From positions 1 to 13,149 of the forward strand of contig DLGQ01000008.1 of assembly GCA_002482775.1 (NCBI GenBank): a stretch of 13,149 bases of DNA, written 5' to 3'. Positions within the stretch are counted from its first letter, which is position 1, and each line of letters begins with the position of its first letter. Source of the DNA: Flavobacteriales bacterium UBA7690. Its GTDB lineage: Bacteria > Bacteroidota > Bacteroidia > Flavobacteriales_F > PHOS-HE28. Below the pieces are notes generated by a model, which searched no databases, was not told the DNA's origin, and saw only the letters and a list, made by a program, of their open reading frames with translations. Of the stretch, positions 7,333-13,149 are shown piece after piece. The position numbers and the translations under genes are program-made.

Positions 7333-7992
7333 ATGCGCCTGAGCCTTGTATCCTCCATGCTACTGATCGGTCTGCTTTCCGCAGGCTGCAACCCGGATGA
7401 TGATGAACCAGCCACACCAGCAGGCAACGGCGGTGGCGGCGGTGGAGGCAATACGACCATCACGGCAACCACCGTGGAGAGCGTGACTTTCACGCAGGAT
7501 GGTACCACACGCACGTACACCAGCGGTGCGAATAATGTGGGCATCGTGTTCAGCAACTCGGGATCAAGCGGATCCACGTCCACCAAGAATTACGGCTGCT
7601 CTTTCTACAACACGGTAACGGATGACACCTACATCGAATTCATCCTAGGGGATTTCGAGCAGGCAGGCTTCGGCATCCCCTCGGAGGAACTCTTTTTCGG
7701 CTGGTTCAGCACGGGAGAGGTGGATTACAGTACTGGGGAAAGCCAAGTGGAAAAAGCCGAGGTCATGATGAACGACGGTGCTCCGCTGTACACGCAATGG
7801 TCCAGCCGCTGTGGTGCCCAAAGTGGTGAGAGCTTCAATGTGACCCAGGTGGTGCAGATCCCGGGGGGATTCAGTTACGACAAAGTGAAGTACCGCGTCA
7901 CCTTCAACTGCAAACTCTACAACTGCAACACGAGTGCCGTGCGCACCATCACCAACGGAACAGCCGTGGTATTGGTGGAGAGCAACATTTGA
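7333..7992 (+). CDS. Predicted surface lipoprotein of unknown function
   Basis: A 219-residue protein with a type II signal peptide: Arg2, a hydrophobic core, and a lipobox LSAGC with the lipidated Cys at residue 19. The mature N-terminus is NPDDDE, followed by a Pro/Gly linker that includes a run of seven glycines. An acidic cluster right after the lipid-bearing Cys resembles the lipoprotein export signals that send Bacteroidota lipoproteins to the cell surface. The remaining ~175 residues are Ser/Thr/Gly-rich and beta-looking, with four cysteines (in YGCSF, SRCGA and FNCKLYNCN) that could form disulfides. I do not recognise the fold. The gene is divergent from the OMP gene and convergent with ychF, so it is probably monocistronic, ending at the strong hairpin at 8010-8048. 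Confidence 0.85.
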   Translation: MRLSLVSSMLLIGLLSAGCNPDDDEPATPAGNGGGGGGGNTTITATTVESVTFTQDGTTRTYTSGANNVGIVFSNSGSSGSTSTKNYGCSFYNTVTDDTYIEFILGDFEQAGFGIPSEELFFGWFSTGEVDYSTGESQVEKAEVMMNDGAPLYTQWSSRCGAQSGESFNVTQVVQIPGGFSYDKVKYRVTFNCKLYNCNTSAVRTITNGTAVVLVESNI

Positions 7993-8009
7993 ACGACAGC
8001 TTTCACTAT

Positions 8010-8048
8010 AACGCAGAAGCCGGGCTTTGATGGCCCGGCTTCTGCGTT
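8010..8048. terminator. Bidirectional terminator between the lipoprotein gene and ychF
   Basis: Perfect 16-bp stem AACGCAGAAGCCGGGC (8010-8025) and GCCCGGCTTCTGCGTT (8033-8048), 7-base loop. It lies 17 bases after the plus-strand TGA and 5 bases after the minus-strand ychF TGA, so one hairpin serves two convergent genes. T-runs are minimal on both sides. Confidence 0.8.
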
Positions 8049-8053
8049 CAGGA

Positions 8054-9151
8054 TCACACGTTGAAGAGGAAGTGCATCACATCACCATCCTTCACCACGT
8101 ACTCCTTCCCTTCCACTTTCAACTTACCGGCGGCGCGGCAAGCGGCTTCGCTGCCCAGTGTGGTGAAGTCGTCGTAGGCCATCACCTCCGCACGGATGTA
8201 CCCTTTCTCGAAATCGCTGTGGATCACGCCCGCTGCTTTCGGTCCGGTATCGCCTTGGTGGATGGTCCAGGCGCGCACTTCTTGCACCCCTGCGGTGAAG
8301 TAGGTCTGCAATTTCAGCAAGTGATAGGCGGCATGGATCAACTTGTTCACGCCGGGTTCGTTCAGGCCGATGTCGCTCAGGAACATCTCCCGCTCTTCCG
8401 GTGTTTCCATGGAAGCGATCTCCGCCTCGATGGCCGCAGTAACGAAGATCACTTCGGCGTTCTCATGCGCCACAGCGGCCTTCACTTTCTCCACGAAGGC
8501 ATTGCCGGTCACAGCGCTCTTCTCATCCACGTTGCACACGTACATCACGGGCTTGGTGGTGAGCAATTGGAATTCGTTCAGCAGGGCGGGATCGGTGTTG
8601 GCATCCACCGCTGCGCGTGCACTTTCGCCGCGCAGGAGATGTTCACGGATCTTCGTCAACAGGTCGAAACGGCGCTTGGCTTCCTTGTCGCCTGTACCCG
8701 CTTGTTTCTCCACCTTCTTCAGTCGCGCTTCCACGGTCTCGAGGTCCTTCAACTGGAGTTCGATGTCGATCACCTCCTTGTCGCGAACGGGATCCACGCT
8801 GCCGTCCACATGCACCACGTTGGGGTCTTCAAAACAACGCAGCACGTGCAGGATGGCATCGCATTCGCGGATGTTGCCCAGGAACTGGTTACCGAGGCCT
8901 TCGCCCTTGCTCGCGCCTTTCACCAGACCGGCGATGTCCACGATCTCCACCGTGGTGGGCACGATCCTCTGTGGCTTCACCAGTTCGGCCAGCTTGTTCA
9001 ACCGCGCATCGGGAACGGTGATGGTCCCCACGTTCGGTTCGATGGTGCAGAACGGGAAGTTCGCCGCCTGTGCCTTGGCGTTGCTAAGACAGTTGAAGAG
9101 CGTGCTCTTGCCGACGTTCGGCAGGCCTACGATGCCACATTTCAAACCCAT
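8054..9151 (-). CDS. ychF: Redox-regulated ATPase YchF (Obg-related)
   Basis: A 365-residue cytosolic P-loop NTPase of the TRAFAC/Obg superfamily that prefers ATP and binds ribosomes. The frame is open to 9298, but the conserved family start is the ATG at 9151 (MGLKCGIVGLPNVGKST), giving the usual family length. Motifs: P-loop GLPNVGKST (9-17); DIAG G3 motif (72-75) followed by GASKGEGLGNQFL; NVDE (207-210) in place of the GTPase NKxD, the hallmark of ATP specificity in YchF; a Lys/Glu-rich coiled-coil insert (about 130-200); and a C-terminal TGS domain ending DGDVMHFLFNV. All are intact. It is a housekeeping gene convergent with the lipoprotein gene and divergent from the transketolase cluster; a TAnnTTNG element lies about 41 bases upstream. 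Confidence 0.97.
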   Translation of the reverse strand: MGLKCGIVGLPNVGKSTLFNCLSNAKAQAANFPFCTIEPNVGTITVPDARLNKLAELVKPQRIVPTTVEIVDIAGLVKGASKGEGLGNQFLGNIRECDAILHVLRCFEDPNVVHVDGSVDPVRDKEVIDIELQLKDLETVEARLKKVEKQAGTGDKEAKRRFDLLTKIREHLLRGESARAAVDANTDPALLNEFQLLTTKPVMYVCNVDEKSAVTGNAFVEKVKAAVAHENAEVIFVTAAIEAEIASMETPEEREMFLSDIGLNEPGVNKLIHAAYHLLKLQTYFTAGVQEVRAWTIHQGDTGPKAAGVIHSDFEKGYIRAEVMAYDDFTTLGSEAACRAAGKLKVEGKEYVVKDGDVMHFLFNV

Positions 9152-9191
9152 GGTGATGCGTGCTCCCGGGGTCGATCCGGAAAAGCGGCCG

Positions 9192-9199
9192 CGAAGGTA
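9192..9199 (-). promoter_or_regulatory. Candidate -7 promoter element for ychF
   Basis: TACCTTCG on the minus strand, about 41 bases upstream of the ychF ATG. It is identical to the element ahead of parE and one base from TAnnTTTG; no clear -33 TTG. Confidence 0.3.
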
Positions 9200-9417
9200 G
9201 GCGTTGGCTCCGCCATGGACTTCCTTGAATGCAGAACGGGCGCCACCACAGCGCCCGCTCCAAGACGAACCGGCCAAAACCAGATGATCCGGATACACTT
9301 CTAGACCACGCCAACACCGCAGAACGTTGCCTTGGGTGGGATGGACTGTTCAGCCCCTCCGGCCACAGGAGCCGGTCGGATGTTGGAGGTTCTTGTTCCT
9401 GAGCGACTTAGGCCTGC

Positions 9418-9430
9418 ACTTTTCAAAAGT
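9418..9430. promoter_or_regulatory. Palindrome upstream of the transketolase promoter
   Basis: ACTTTTCAAAAGT is a perfect 6-bp dyad around one central base, in an otherwise GC-rich region, 35 bases upstream of the candidate tktN -7 element. The size and location fit an operator or an activator site overlapping the -33/-40 zone. No regulator is identifiable. Confidence 0.3.
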
Positions 9431-9465
9431 TCTACACACGGCCCAACGCCCGGTCAGCCCCCGGC

Positions 9466-9473
9466 TACTTTTG
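9466..9473 (+). promoter_or_regulatory. -7 promoter element for the transketolase cluster
   Basis: TACTTTTG is an exact match to the Bacteroidota sigma factor -7 consensus TAnnTTTG, 24 bases before the tktN ATG. The -33 TTG is not obvious. This is the best promoter candidate in the window. Confidence 0.45.
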
Positions 9474-9497
9474 GCCGCGCAAAACGCATCCTCTCGC

Positions 9498-10376
9498 ATG
9501 TCCACCACAGCTTCCGCCGCACCCACCCAAAAGGCCGATGTCGCCGAACTCCAACGCATCGCCAGCCAGGTCCGCCGCGACATCGTGCGGCAGGTACACG
9601 GCGTGCAAAGTGGACACCCCGGTGGGTCACTGGGCTGCGCCGACTACCTCACCGCGCTCTACTTCAGCGTGATGCACCACAGCCCCTCGCCGTGGGACAT
9701 GGACGGAAAGGGCCAGGACCTTTTCTTCCTCAGCAACGGCCACATCAGCCCGGTGTTCTACAGCGTGTTGGCGCGCAGTGGCTATTTCCCCGCGAAGGAA
9801 CTGGCCACCTTCCGCAAGATCGATTCGCGCCTACAAGGGCACCCGACCACCCACGAAGGGTTGCCCGGTGTGCGCATGTCCAGTGGATCGCTCGGGCAAG
9901 GCTTGAGCGTGGCGATCGGCGCGGCACTGGCCAAGAAGATGAACGGCGATGATCGCCTGGTCTACACCCTGCATGGCGACGGTGAACTGCAAGAAGGCCA
10001 GATCTGGGAAGCCGCCATGTTCGCCGCTGGCAAGAAGGTGGACAACCTGATCAGCGCGATCGACTACAACGGCCGCCAGATCGATGGTGATGTGGACGAT
10101 GTGCTCCCCCTTGGCGACCTGAAAGCGAAATGGCTCGCCTTCGGGTGGGATGTGCTGGAGACCAACGGCAACGACATGGCAGCCTTGCTGAAGACCCTCG
10201 GCGAAGCGAAGAGCCGCACCGGAAAAGGCAAGCCGGTGATGATCCTGATGCGCACCGAAATGGGCCAAGGGGTGGACTTCATGATGAACAGCCACGAATG
10301 GCACGGCATCGCCCCGAACGATGAGCAATTGAAGAAGGCGCTTGAACAGTTGCCCGATACGCTCGGTGATTACTGA
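9498..10376 (+). CDS. Transketolase, N-terminal (TPP-binding) subunit
   Basis: First half of a split transketolase, 292 residues; with the partner at 11913-12866 it transfers two-carbon ketol units between sugar phosphates in the non-oxidative pentose phosphate pathway, using thiamine diphosphate and a divalent metal. I chose the ATG at 9498, about 28 codons before the conserved SGHPGGSLG (38-46). Visible motifs: SGHPGG with His40; SNGHISP with His82; SSGSLGQGLS (129-138); the TPP/metal motif GDGELQEGQIWEA (160-172) with Asp161 and Asn191 (in DYNG); and WHG (268-270). The length fits the family of separate N-terminal subunits (about 270-290). Its C-terminal partner usually follows at once, but here a vWA gene and a long hairpin intervene, 127 bases separating this stop from the vWA start. 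Confidence 0.95.
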   Translation: MSTTASAAPTQKADVAELQRIASQVRRDIVRQVHGVQSGHPGGSLGCADYLTALYFSVMHHSPSPWDMDGKGQDLFFLSNGHISPVFYSVLARSGYFPAKELATFRKIDSRLQGHPTTHEGLPGVRMSSGSLGQGLSVAIGAALAKKMNGDDRLVYTLHGDGELQEGQIWEAAMFAAGKKVDNLISAIDYNGRQIDGDVDDVLPLGDLKAKWLAFGWDVLETNGNDMAALLKTLGEAKSRTGKGKPVMILMRTEMGQGVDFMMNSHEWHGIAPNDEQLKKALEQLPDTLGDY

Positions 10377-10384
10377 TGTCCAAG

Positions 10385-10453
10385 CTCAAGGGGCAGGAAC
10401 AGGTGCAGGGGCAAGACGCGGTCTTTGCTCCTGCACCTGTTCCTGCTCCTGAG
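10385..10453 (+). repeat. Long hairpin made of degenerate CAGG/CCTG hexamers
   Basis: An inverted repeat of about 30 bp per arm with a 3-base loop (418-420 within 10 kb). The left arm 10389-10417 pairs with 10421-10450 with one bulged T and two G-U pairs (10410/10429 and 10392/10447), and a further CTC/GAG (10385-10387 and 10451-10453) extends it past a bulged A. The left arm is built on NNNCAG hexamers, the right on four CCTGNN units. Both wobbles work as G-U only in a plus-strand transcript. It could be a terminator or attenuator after tktN (though no U-run follows), an mRNA 3'-end stabiliser, or a copy of a dispersed palindromic repeat. Confidence 0.7.
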
Positions 10454-10461
10454 ATCAACAC

Positions 10462-10490
10462 TTGGCACGCTTTTCACCGTTCTAGCTGGT
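10462..10490 (+). promoter_or_regulatory. Possible weak promoter for the vWA gene
   Basis: TTG (10462-10464) and TAGCTGGT (10483-10490) are separated by 18 bases, close to the Bacteroidota -33/-7 geometry, but the -7 matches TAnnTTTG poorly. A purine-rich AGAAGGAAAG (10491-10500) lies just before the vWA ATG and could act as a ribosome binding site. Confidence 0.2.
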
Positions 10491-10503
10491 AGAAGGAAAG
10501 CCC

Positions 10504-11898
10504 ATGCGCTCTTGGACCACCCTAATTCTTTCGTTCATCCTGCTCTGCGCGCCTTCCTTCGCACAGGACAAAGCGCCCCAGCCGCCGCTCACGCGCATGC
10601 TGTTCGTAATGGACGCGAGCAACAGCATGAACGCCTTCTGGGGGAACCAGCCGAAGATCAACACGGCGCGCGAGCTCCTGCTGAATTCGTTGAAGGAACT
10701 GGAAGGTCAACCCGATCTGGAACTCGCCCTACGCCTCTACGGCCACCAAACACCGATCCAACCCGGCAAGCAGGATTGTGACGATACGCGCCTCGAAGTG
10801 CCCTTCAGCCCGAATAGCATACAAGGGATGAAGTCCACGTTGCAGAGCGTACGTTGCTTGGGCACCACTCCCATCGCGCGTTCGCTGGAGCGTGCCGCCG
10901 GTGATTTCCCGCCGCTGGACCACACCAACGCACGCAAGGTCCGCAATGTGATCATCCTCATCACCGACGGGATCGAGGCGTGCGACGAAGACCCATGTGC
11001 CGTGAGCCGCGCGCTGCAATCGAAAGGCATTGTCCTGAAACCCTTCGTGATCGGTGTAGGCTTGGACGAAAGTCAGAAGTACGGCCTGCAATGCGTGGGG
11101 AACTACTTTGATGCCAGCACCCCCGAACTCTTCGAGCACGTGTTGAAAGTGGTGGTGACACAAGCTCTCAACAGCACCACGGCACAGATCAGTTTGATGA
11201 CGGCCGATGGCAAGCCCAACGAAACCGACGTACCCGTTACGCTCTATGACCAGCGGACAGGCAAGATCATCGATCACATGCTGCATACGATGAACGATCG
11301 CGGCATTCCCGACACCTTGCGCATCGACCCCATCTACACCTATAAAGTGGTGGCTCATACCGTGCCCCCCAGCGTGCGCAACGACGTGGTGGTGAAACCC
11401 GGCGTGCATACCGTGATCGCCGTGGATGCAGGTACCGGCATGCTCAGCATCAAGAGCGGCAGTGGTCCTACGGATGGCACGGTGGTGCAAACGATCGTAC
11501 GCCGCAGCGGCGAACAACACACTTTGATCGCGCAGGAAGTAGGCACTACACAACGGCTGCGCACCGGGCTTTACGACCTGGAAGTGCTTACGCTGCCCCG
11601 CCTGATGATACCCAACGTGCGCATCGATCAGAGCAAGACAACGGACATCGCCGTGCCGCGTTCCGGTGTGTTGAACGTTTTGCCTTCCACCCCTGGCCCT
11701 GGCGCCATCTTCAGCAAGAAGGACGGCCTGCTGGAATGGGTGGCCGACCTGGACCCCAACGCCGCACGCGGCCAATTCCGCCTGTTGCCCGGCACCTACG
11801 AAGTGGTCTACCGCAGCCGCAGCGCGCGCCGCACCGAACTCACCCTGAAGAAGGACGTCACCATCGAAAGTGGACGCTCCATCACCATCAACTTCTAG
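10504..11898 (+). CDS. Secreted von Willebrand factor A domain protein
   Basis: A 464-residue exported protein with signal peptide MRSWTTLILSFILLCAPSFA, likely cut before QDKAP. The vWA domain spans about 28-215 with an intact metal-ion-dependent adhesion site: DASNS (Asp37, Ser39, Ser41), GTTP (Thr121/122) and ITDG (Asp155). It has extra cysteines (92, 118, 160, 165) that could form disulfides outside the cytoplasm. The remaining ~240 residues look like repeated small beta domains (runs such as TYKVVAHTV, GLYDLEVLTL and GTYEVVYRS, the last two at the same phase in a repeat), ending ITINF. No sorting domain, lipobox or C-terminal membrane anchor is visible, so it is probably periplasmic or secreted. 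vWA/MIDAS domains usually bind protein partners through a metal ion. It lies between the two transketolase halves, 14 bases before the second, so it is probably co-transcribed with it. The partner and role are unknown. Confidence 0.9.
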   Translation: MRSWTTLILSFILLCAPSFAQDKAPQPPLTRMLFVMDASNSMNAFWGNQPKINTARELLLNSLKELEGQPDLELALRLYGHQTPIQPGKQDCDDTRLEVPFSPNSIQGMKSTLQSVRCLGTTPIARSLERAAGDFPPLDHTNARKVRNVIILITDGIEACDEDPCAVSRALQSKGIVLKPFVIGVGLDESQKYGLQCVGNYFDASTPELFEHVLKVVVTQALNSTTAQISLMTADGKPNETDVPVTLYDQRTGKIIDHMLHTMNDRGIPDTLRIDPIYTYKVVAHTVPPSVRNDVVVKPGVHTVIAVDAGTGMLSIKSGSGPTDGTVVQTIVRRSGEQHTLIAQEVGTTQRLRTGLYDLEVLTLPRLMIPNVRIDQSKTTDIAVPRSGVLNVLPSTPGPGAIFSKKDGLLEWVADLDPNAARGQFRLLPGTYEVVYRSRSARRTELTLKKDVTIESGRSITINF

Positions 11899-11912
11899 CC
11901 TACCACGCCCCC

Positions 11913-12866
11913 ATGAGCAGCTATCCCGTACTCGACCAGAAGGACACCCGCAGCGGCTTCGGCGCCGGCCTGCATGAACTCGGCAAGAAGAACCCGAACG
12001 TGGTCGCGCTCTGTGCCGACCTCACCGGATCGTTGAAGATGGATGCCTTCAAGAAGGACTTCCCCGAGCGTTTCGTGCAAGTGGGCATCGCCGAAGCCAA
12101 CATGATGGGCATCGCGGCCGGCATGACCATCGGCGGCAAGATCCCCTTCACCGGAACGTTCGCCAACTTCAGCACCGGGCGCGTGTACGACCAGATCCGC
12201 CAGAGCATCGCCTATTCGGATAAGAACGTGAAGATCTGCGCCAGCCACGCCGGCCTCACCCTCGGCGAAGACGGCGCCACGCACCAGATCCTGGAAGATA
12301 TCGGCCTGATGCGGATGCTGCCCGGCATGACCGTGGTGGTGCCCTGCGACTACAACCAAACGAAACAAGCCACCATCGCCATCGCGGAACACCATGGCCC
12401 CGTCTACCTGCGCTTCGGCCGTCCGAAATGGCCGGTGTTCATCCCGGCGGATATGCCCTTCGAACTGGGCAAAGCACAACGCTTGGTGGAAGGCACGGAC
12501 GTGAGCATCTTCGCCTGTGGCCACCTCGTATGGCGCGCATTGCAGGCCGCTGAGGAACTCGCCAAACAAGGCGTGAAGGCCGAAGTGATCAACGTACACA
12601 CGATCAAACCATTGGATTCCGAAGCCATCCTTGCTTCGGTGAAGAAGACCGGGTGTGTAGTGACCTGTGAGGAGCACAACCGATACGGTGGGTTGGGTGA
12701 TGCGGTAGCTCAGGTGCTCACCACGCATTTACCAACGCCACAGGAATTCGTGGCCGTGAACGACAGCTTCGGCGAGAGCGGCACACCCGATCAATTGCTG
12801 AAGAAGTACGGATTGGATACGCCGGATGTCGTGGCTGCTGTGCAGCGCGTGATGAAGCGGAAGTGA
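11913..12866 (+). CDS. Transketolase, C-terminal (pyrimidine-binding) subunit
   Basis: Second half of the split transketolase, 317 residues, completing the enzyme with the 9498-10376 product. I chose the ATG at 11913; the open frame continues upstream to 11736 inside the vWA gene, but that part is out-of-frame shadow. Visible motifs: VALCADLTGS (31-40); GIAEANMMGIAAG (58-70), with Glu61 as the expected residue contacting the TPP aminopyrimidine; GTFANF (81-86); SHAGLTLGEDGATHQ (111-125); and a C-terminal transketolase domain with VINVHTIKPLD and TCEEHNRYGGLG. All look intact. It begins 14 bases after the vWA stop with no terminator between, so it depends on a transcript that also carries the vWA gene unless there is an internal promoter. 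Confidence 0.96.
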   Translation: MSSYPVLDQKDTRSGFGAGLHELGKKNPNVVALCADLTGSLKMDAFKKDFPERFVQVGIAEANMMGIAAGMTIGGKIPFTGTFANFSTGRVYDQIRQSIAYSDKNVKICASHAGLTLGEDGATHQILEDIGLMRMLPGMTVVVPCDYNQTKQATIAIAEHHGPVYLRFGRPKWPVFIPADMPFELGKAQRLVEGTDVSIFACGHLVWRALQAAEELAKQGVKAEVINVHTIKPLDSEAILASVKKTGCVVTCEEHNRYGGLGDAVAQVLTTHLPTPQEFVAVNDSFGESGTPDQLLKKYGLDTPDVVAAVQRVMKRK

Positions 12867-12879
12867 AAAGCGCGCGGTA

Positions 12880-12909
12880 AAGTGATCGTTCAGCCTGGCC
12901 GATCCACTT
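12880..12909. terminator. Weak hairpin between convergent transketolase and the 3' gene
   Basis: AAGTGATCG (12880-12888) pairs with CGATCCACTT (12900-12909) with one bulged base and an 11-base loop, inside the 55-base gap between two convergent stops. It is the only candidate terminator there. There is no T-run on either strand. Confidence 0.35.
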
Positions 12910-12921
12910 GCCCTGATCTTG

Positions 12922-13149
12922 CTATTGCATGATCCGACGATCGCCAACGAGGATGTTGCCCACCCGTTGCCCGCTCTTTCCTTCCACCCAAAAACGACTG
13001 TCCTCTATGCCACGGTACTGGTCCAAGTGGATGGTGTCGAATTCATCTTTCGTTGGGTACCTGTTCGAGCGTTCGCGCGGGCTGATATAAGGCCGGCCCT
13101 CCCACCAACTGCGCAACATGGCGAACAACCATGGGCCACTTTCCTTCTT
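12922..13149 (-). CDS. C-terminal end of an unrecognised protein (runs off the right edge)
   Basis: The minus-strand frame is open from the edge to a TAG at 12924-12922, giving 75 residues. Internal TTG (13128) and ATG (13119) codons are unlikely starts because the frame continues past the edge. The visible part is charged and aromatic, with PYISPRERSNRYPTKDEFD, then DQYRGIEDSRFWVEG and a C-terminal GNILVGDRRIMQ, giving no transmembrane segment or sorting domain. The composition (Trp, Tyr, Arg, Asp, few low-complexity runs) and its convergent position argue that it is a real gene end. I do not recognise the family. Confidence 0.6.
   Translation of the reverse strand, partial: KKESGPWLFAMLRSWWEGRPYISPRERSNRYPTKDEFDTIHLDQYRGIEDSRFWVEGKSGQRVGNILVGDRRIMQ

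Larger units (their letters stand above)
9152..9497. other. Divergent intergenic region between ychF and the transketolase cluster
   Basis: A 346-base stretch without a convincing gene. The tktN frame is open through its right part to 9327, but that extension shows no transketolase-like sequence, so I treat it as leader. Contents: the candidate ychF -7 element (9192-9199); a 7-bp GC hairpin CGGGCGC/GCGCCCG (9237-9257); the 8-bp palindrome ATCCGGAT (9287-9294); a 13-base A/T-rich palindrome (9418-9430); and the tktN -7 candidate (9466-9473). Confidence 0.5.

Noticed and set aside
8027..9304. A 425-codon plus-strand open frame covering all of ychF
   Set aside because: It lies fully antisense to an intact, highly conserved YchF. 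Its His/Val/Leu-rich translation has no recognisable motif, and long antisense frames are expected from GC-rich codon use.
9327..9497. 57-codon upstream extension of the transketolase N-terminal subunit
   Set aside because: It has no family-like residues, contains the best promoter match in the window, and the ATG at 9498 gives the normal length.
10385..10453. The long hairpin as a CRISPR repeat or IS terminal repeat
   Set aside because: There is only one unit with no spacers, no transposase frame nearby and no target-site duplication that I could see.
10729..11775. A 348-codon minus-strand open frame opposite the vWA gene
   Set aside because: It is antisense to a gene with signal peptide and intact MIDAS. 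The translation is His/Val/Ala-rich shadow sequence without a domain look.

Overview
The window looks like chromosomal DNA from a GC-rich member of the Bacteroidota, most likely a Flavobacteriales-type organism known from environmental genomes. The reasons are: a typical type IX secretion (T9SS) C-terminal sorting domain on one secreted protease; large FN3/PPC adhesin-like secreted metalloproteases; a lipoprotein with an acidic stretch right after its lipobox cysteine; a split (two-gene) transketolase; topoisomerase IV ParE with the Bacteroidota-type N-terminus; weak or absent Shine-Dalgarno sequences; and TAnnTTNG-like -7 promoter elements ahead of several genes. The lineage is inferred from protein style only.

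Layout. Positions 1-522 (minus) hold the N-terminal 174 codons of topoisomerase IV subunit B, cut by the window edge. Positions 651-3614 and 3757-6306 (both minus) hold two tandem paralogous secreted M12B/reprolysin-like zinc metalloproteases. They share a pro-region and catalytic domain but differ in the order of their FN3/PPC modules and carry different C-terminal modules: a classic T9SS sorting domain on the upstream copy, and a separate ~240-residue module ending in two DxNxDG-type repeats on the downstream copy. A GTG-started outer-membrane beta-barrel-like protein (6518-7204, minus) lies upstream of them. It is divergent from a predicted surface lipoprotein (7333-7992, plus). The lipoprotein converges on the GTPase-like ATPase YchF (8054-9151, minus), with a perfect 16-bp hairpin between them.

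From 9498 to 12866 (plus) the two halves of a split transketolase flank a secreted von Willebrand factor A protein (10504-11898). A long hairpin built from degenerate hexamers sits between the first half and the vWA gene. The window ends with the C-terminal 75 codons of an unrecognised minus-strand gene (12922-13149).

How the genes work together: the 0.65-7.2 kb part is a cell-envelope/secretion block (exported proteases, OMP, lipoprotein). The transketolase halves form one pentose-phosphate enzyme. The vWA gene between them is an envelope protein with no obvious metabolic link and is the most unusual arrangement here. I found no mobile element, CRISPR array, tRNA or rRNA, and no clear defence or biosynthetic system.
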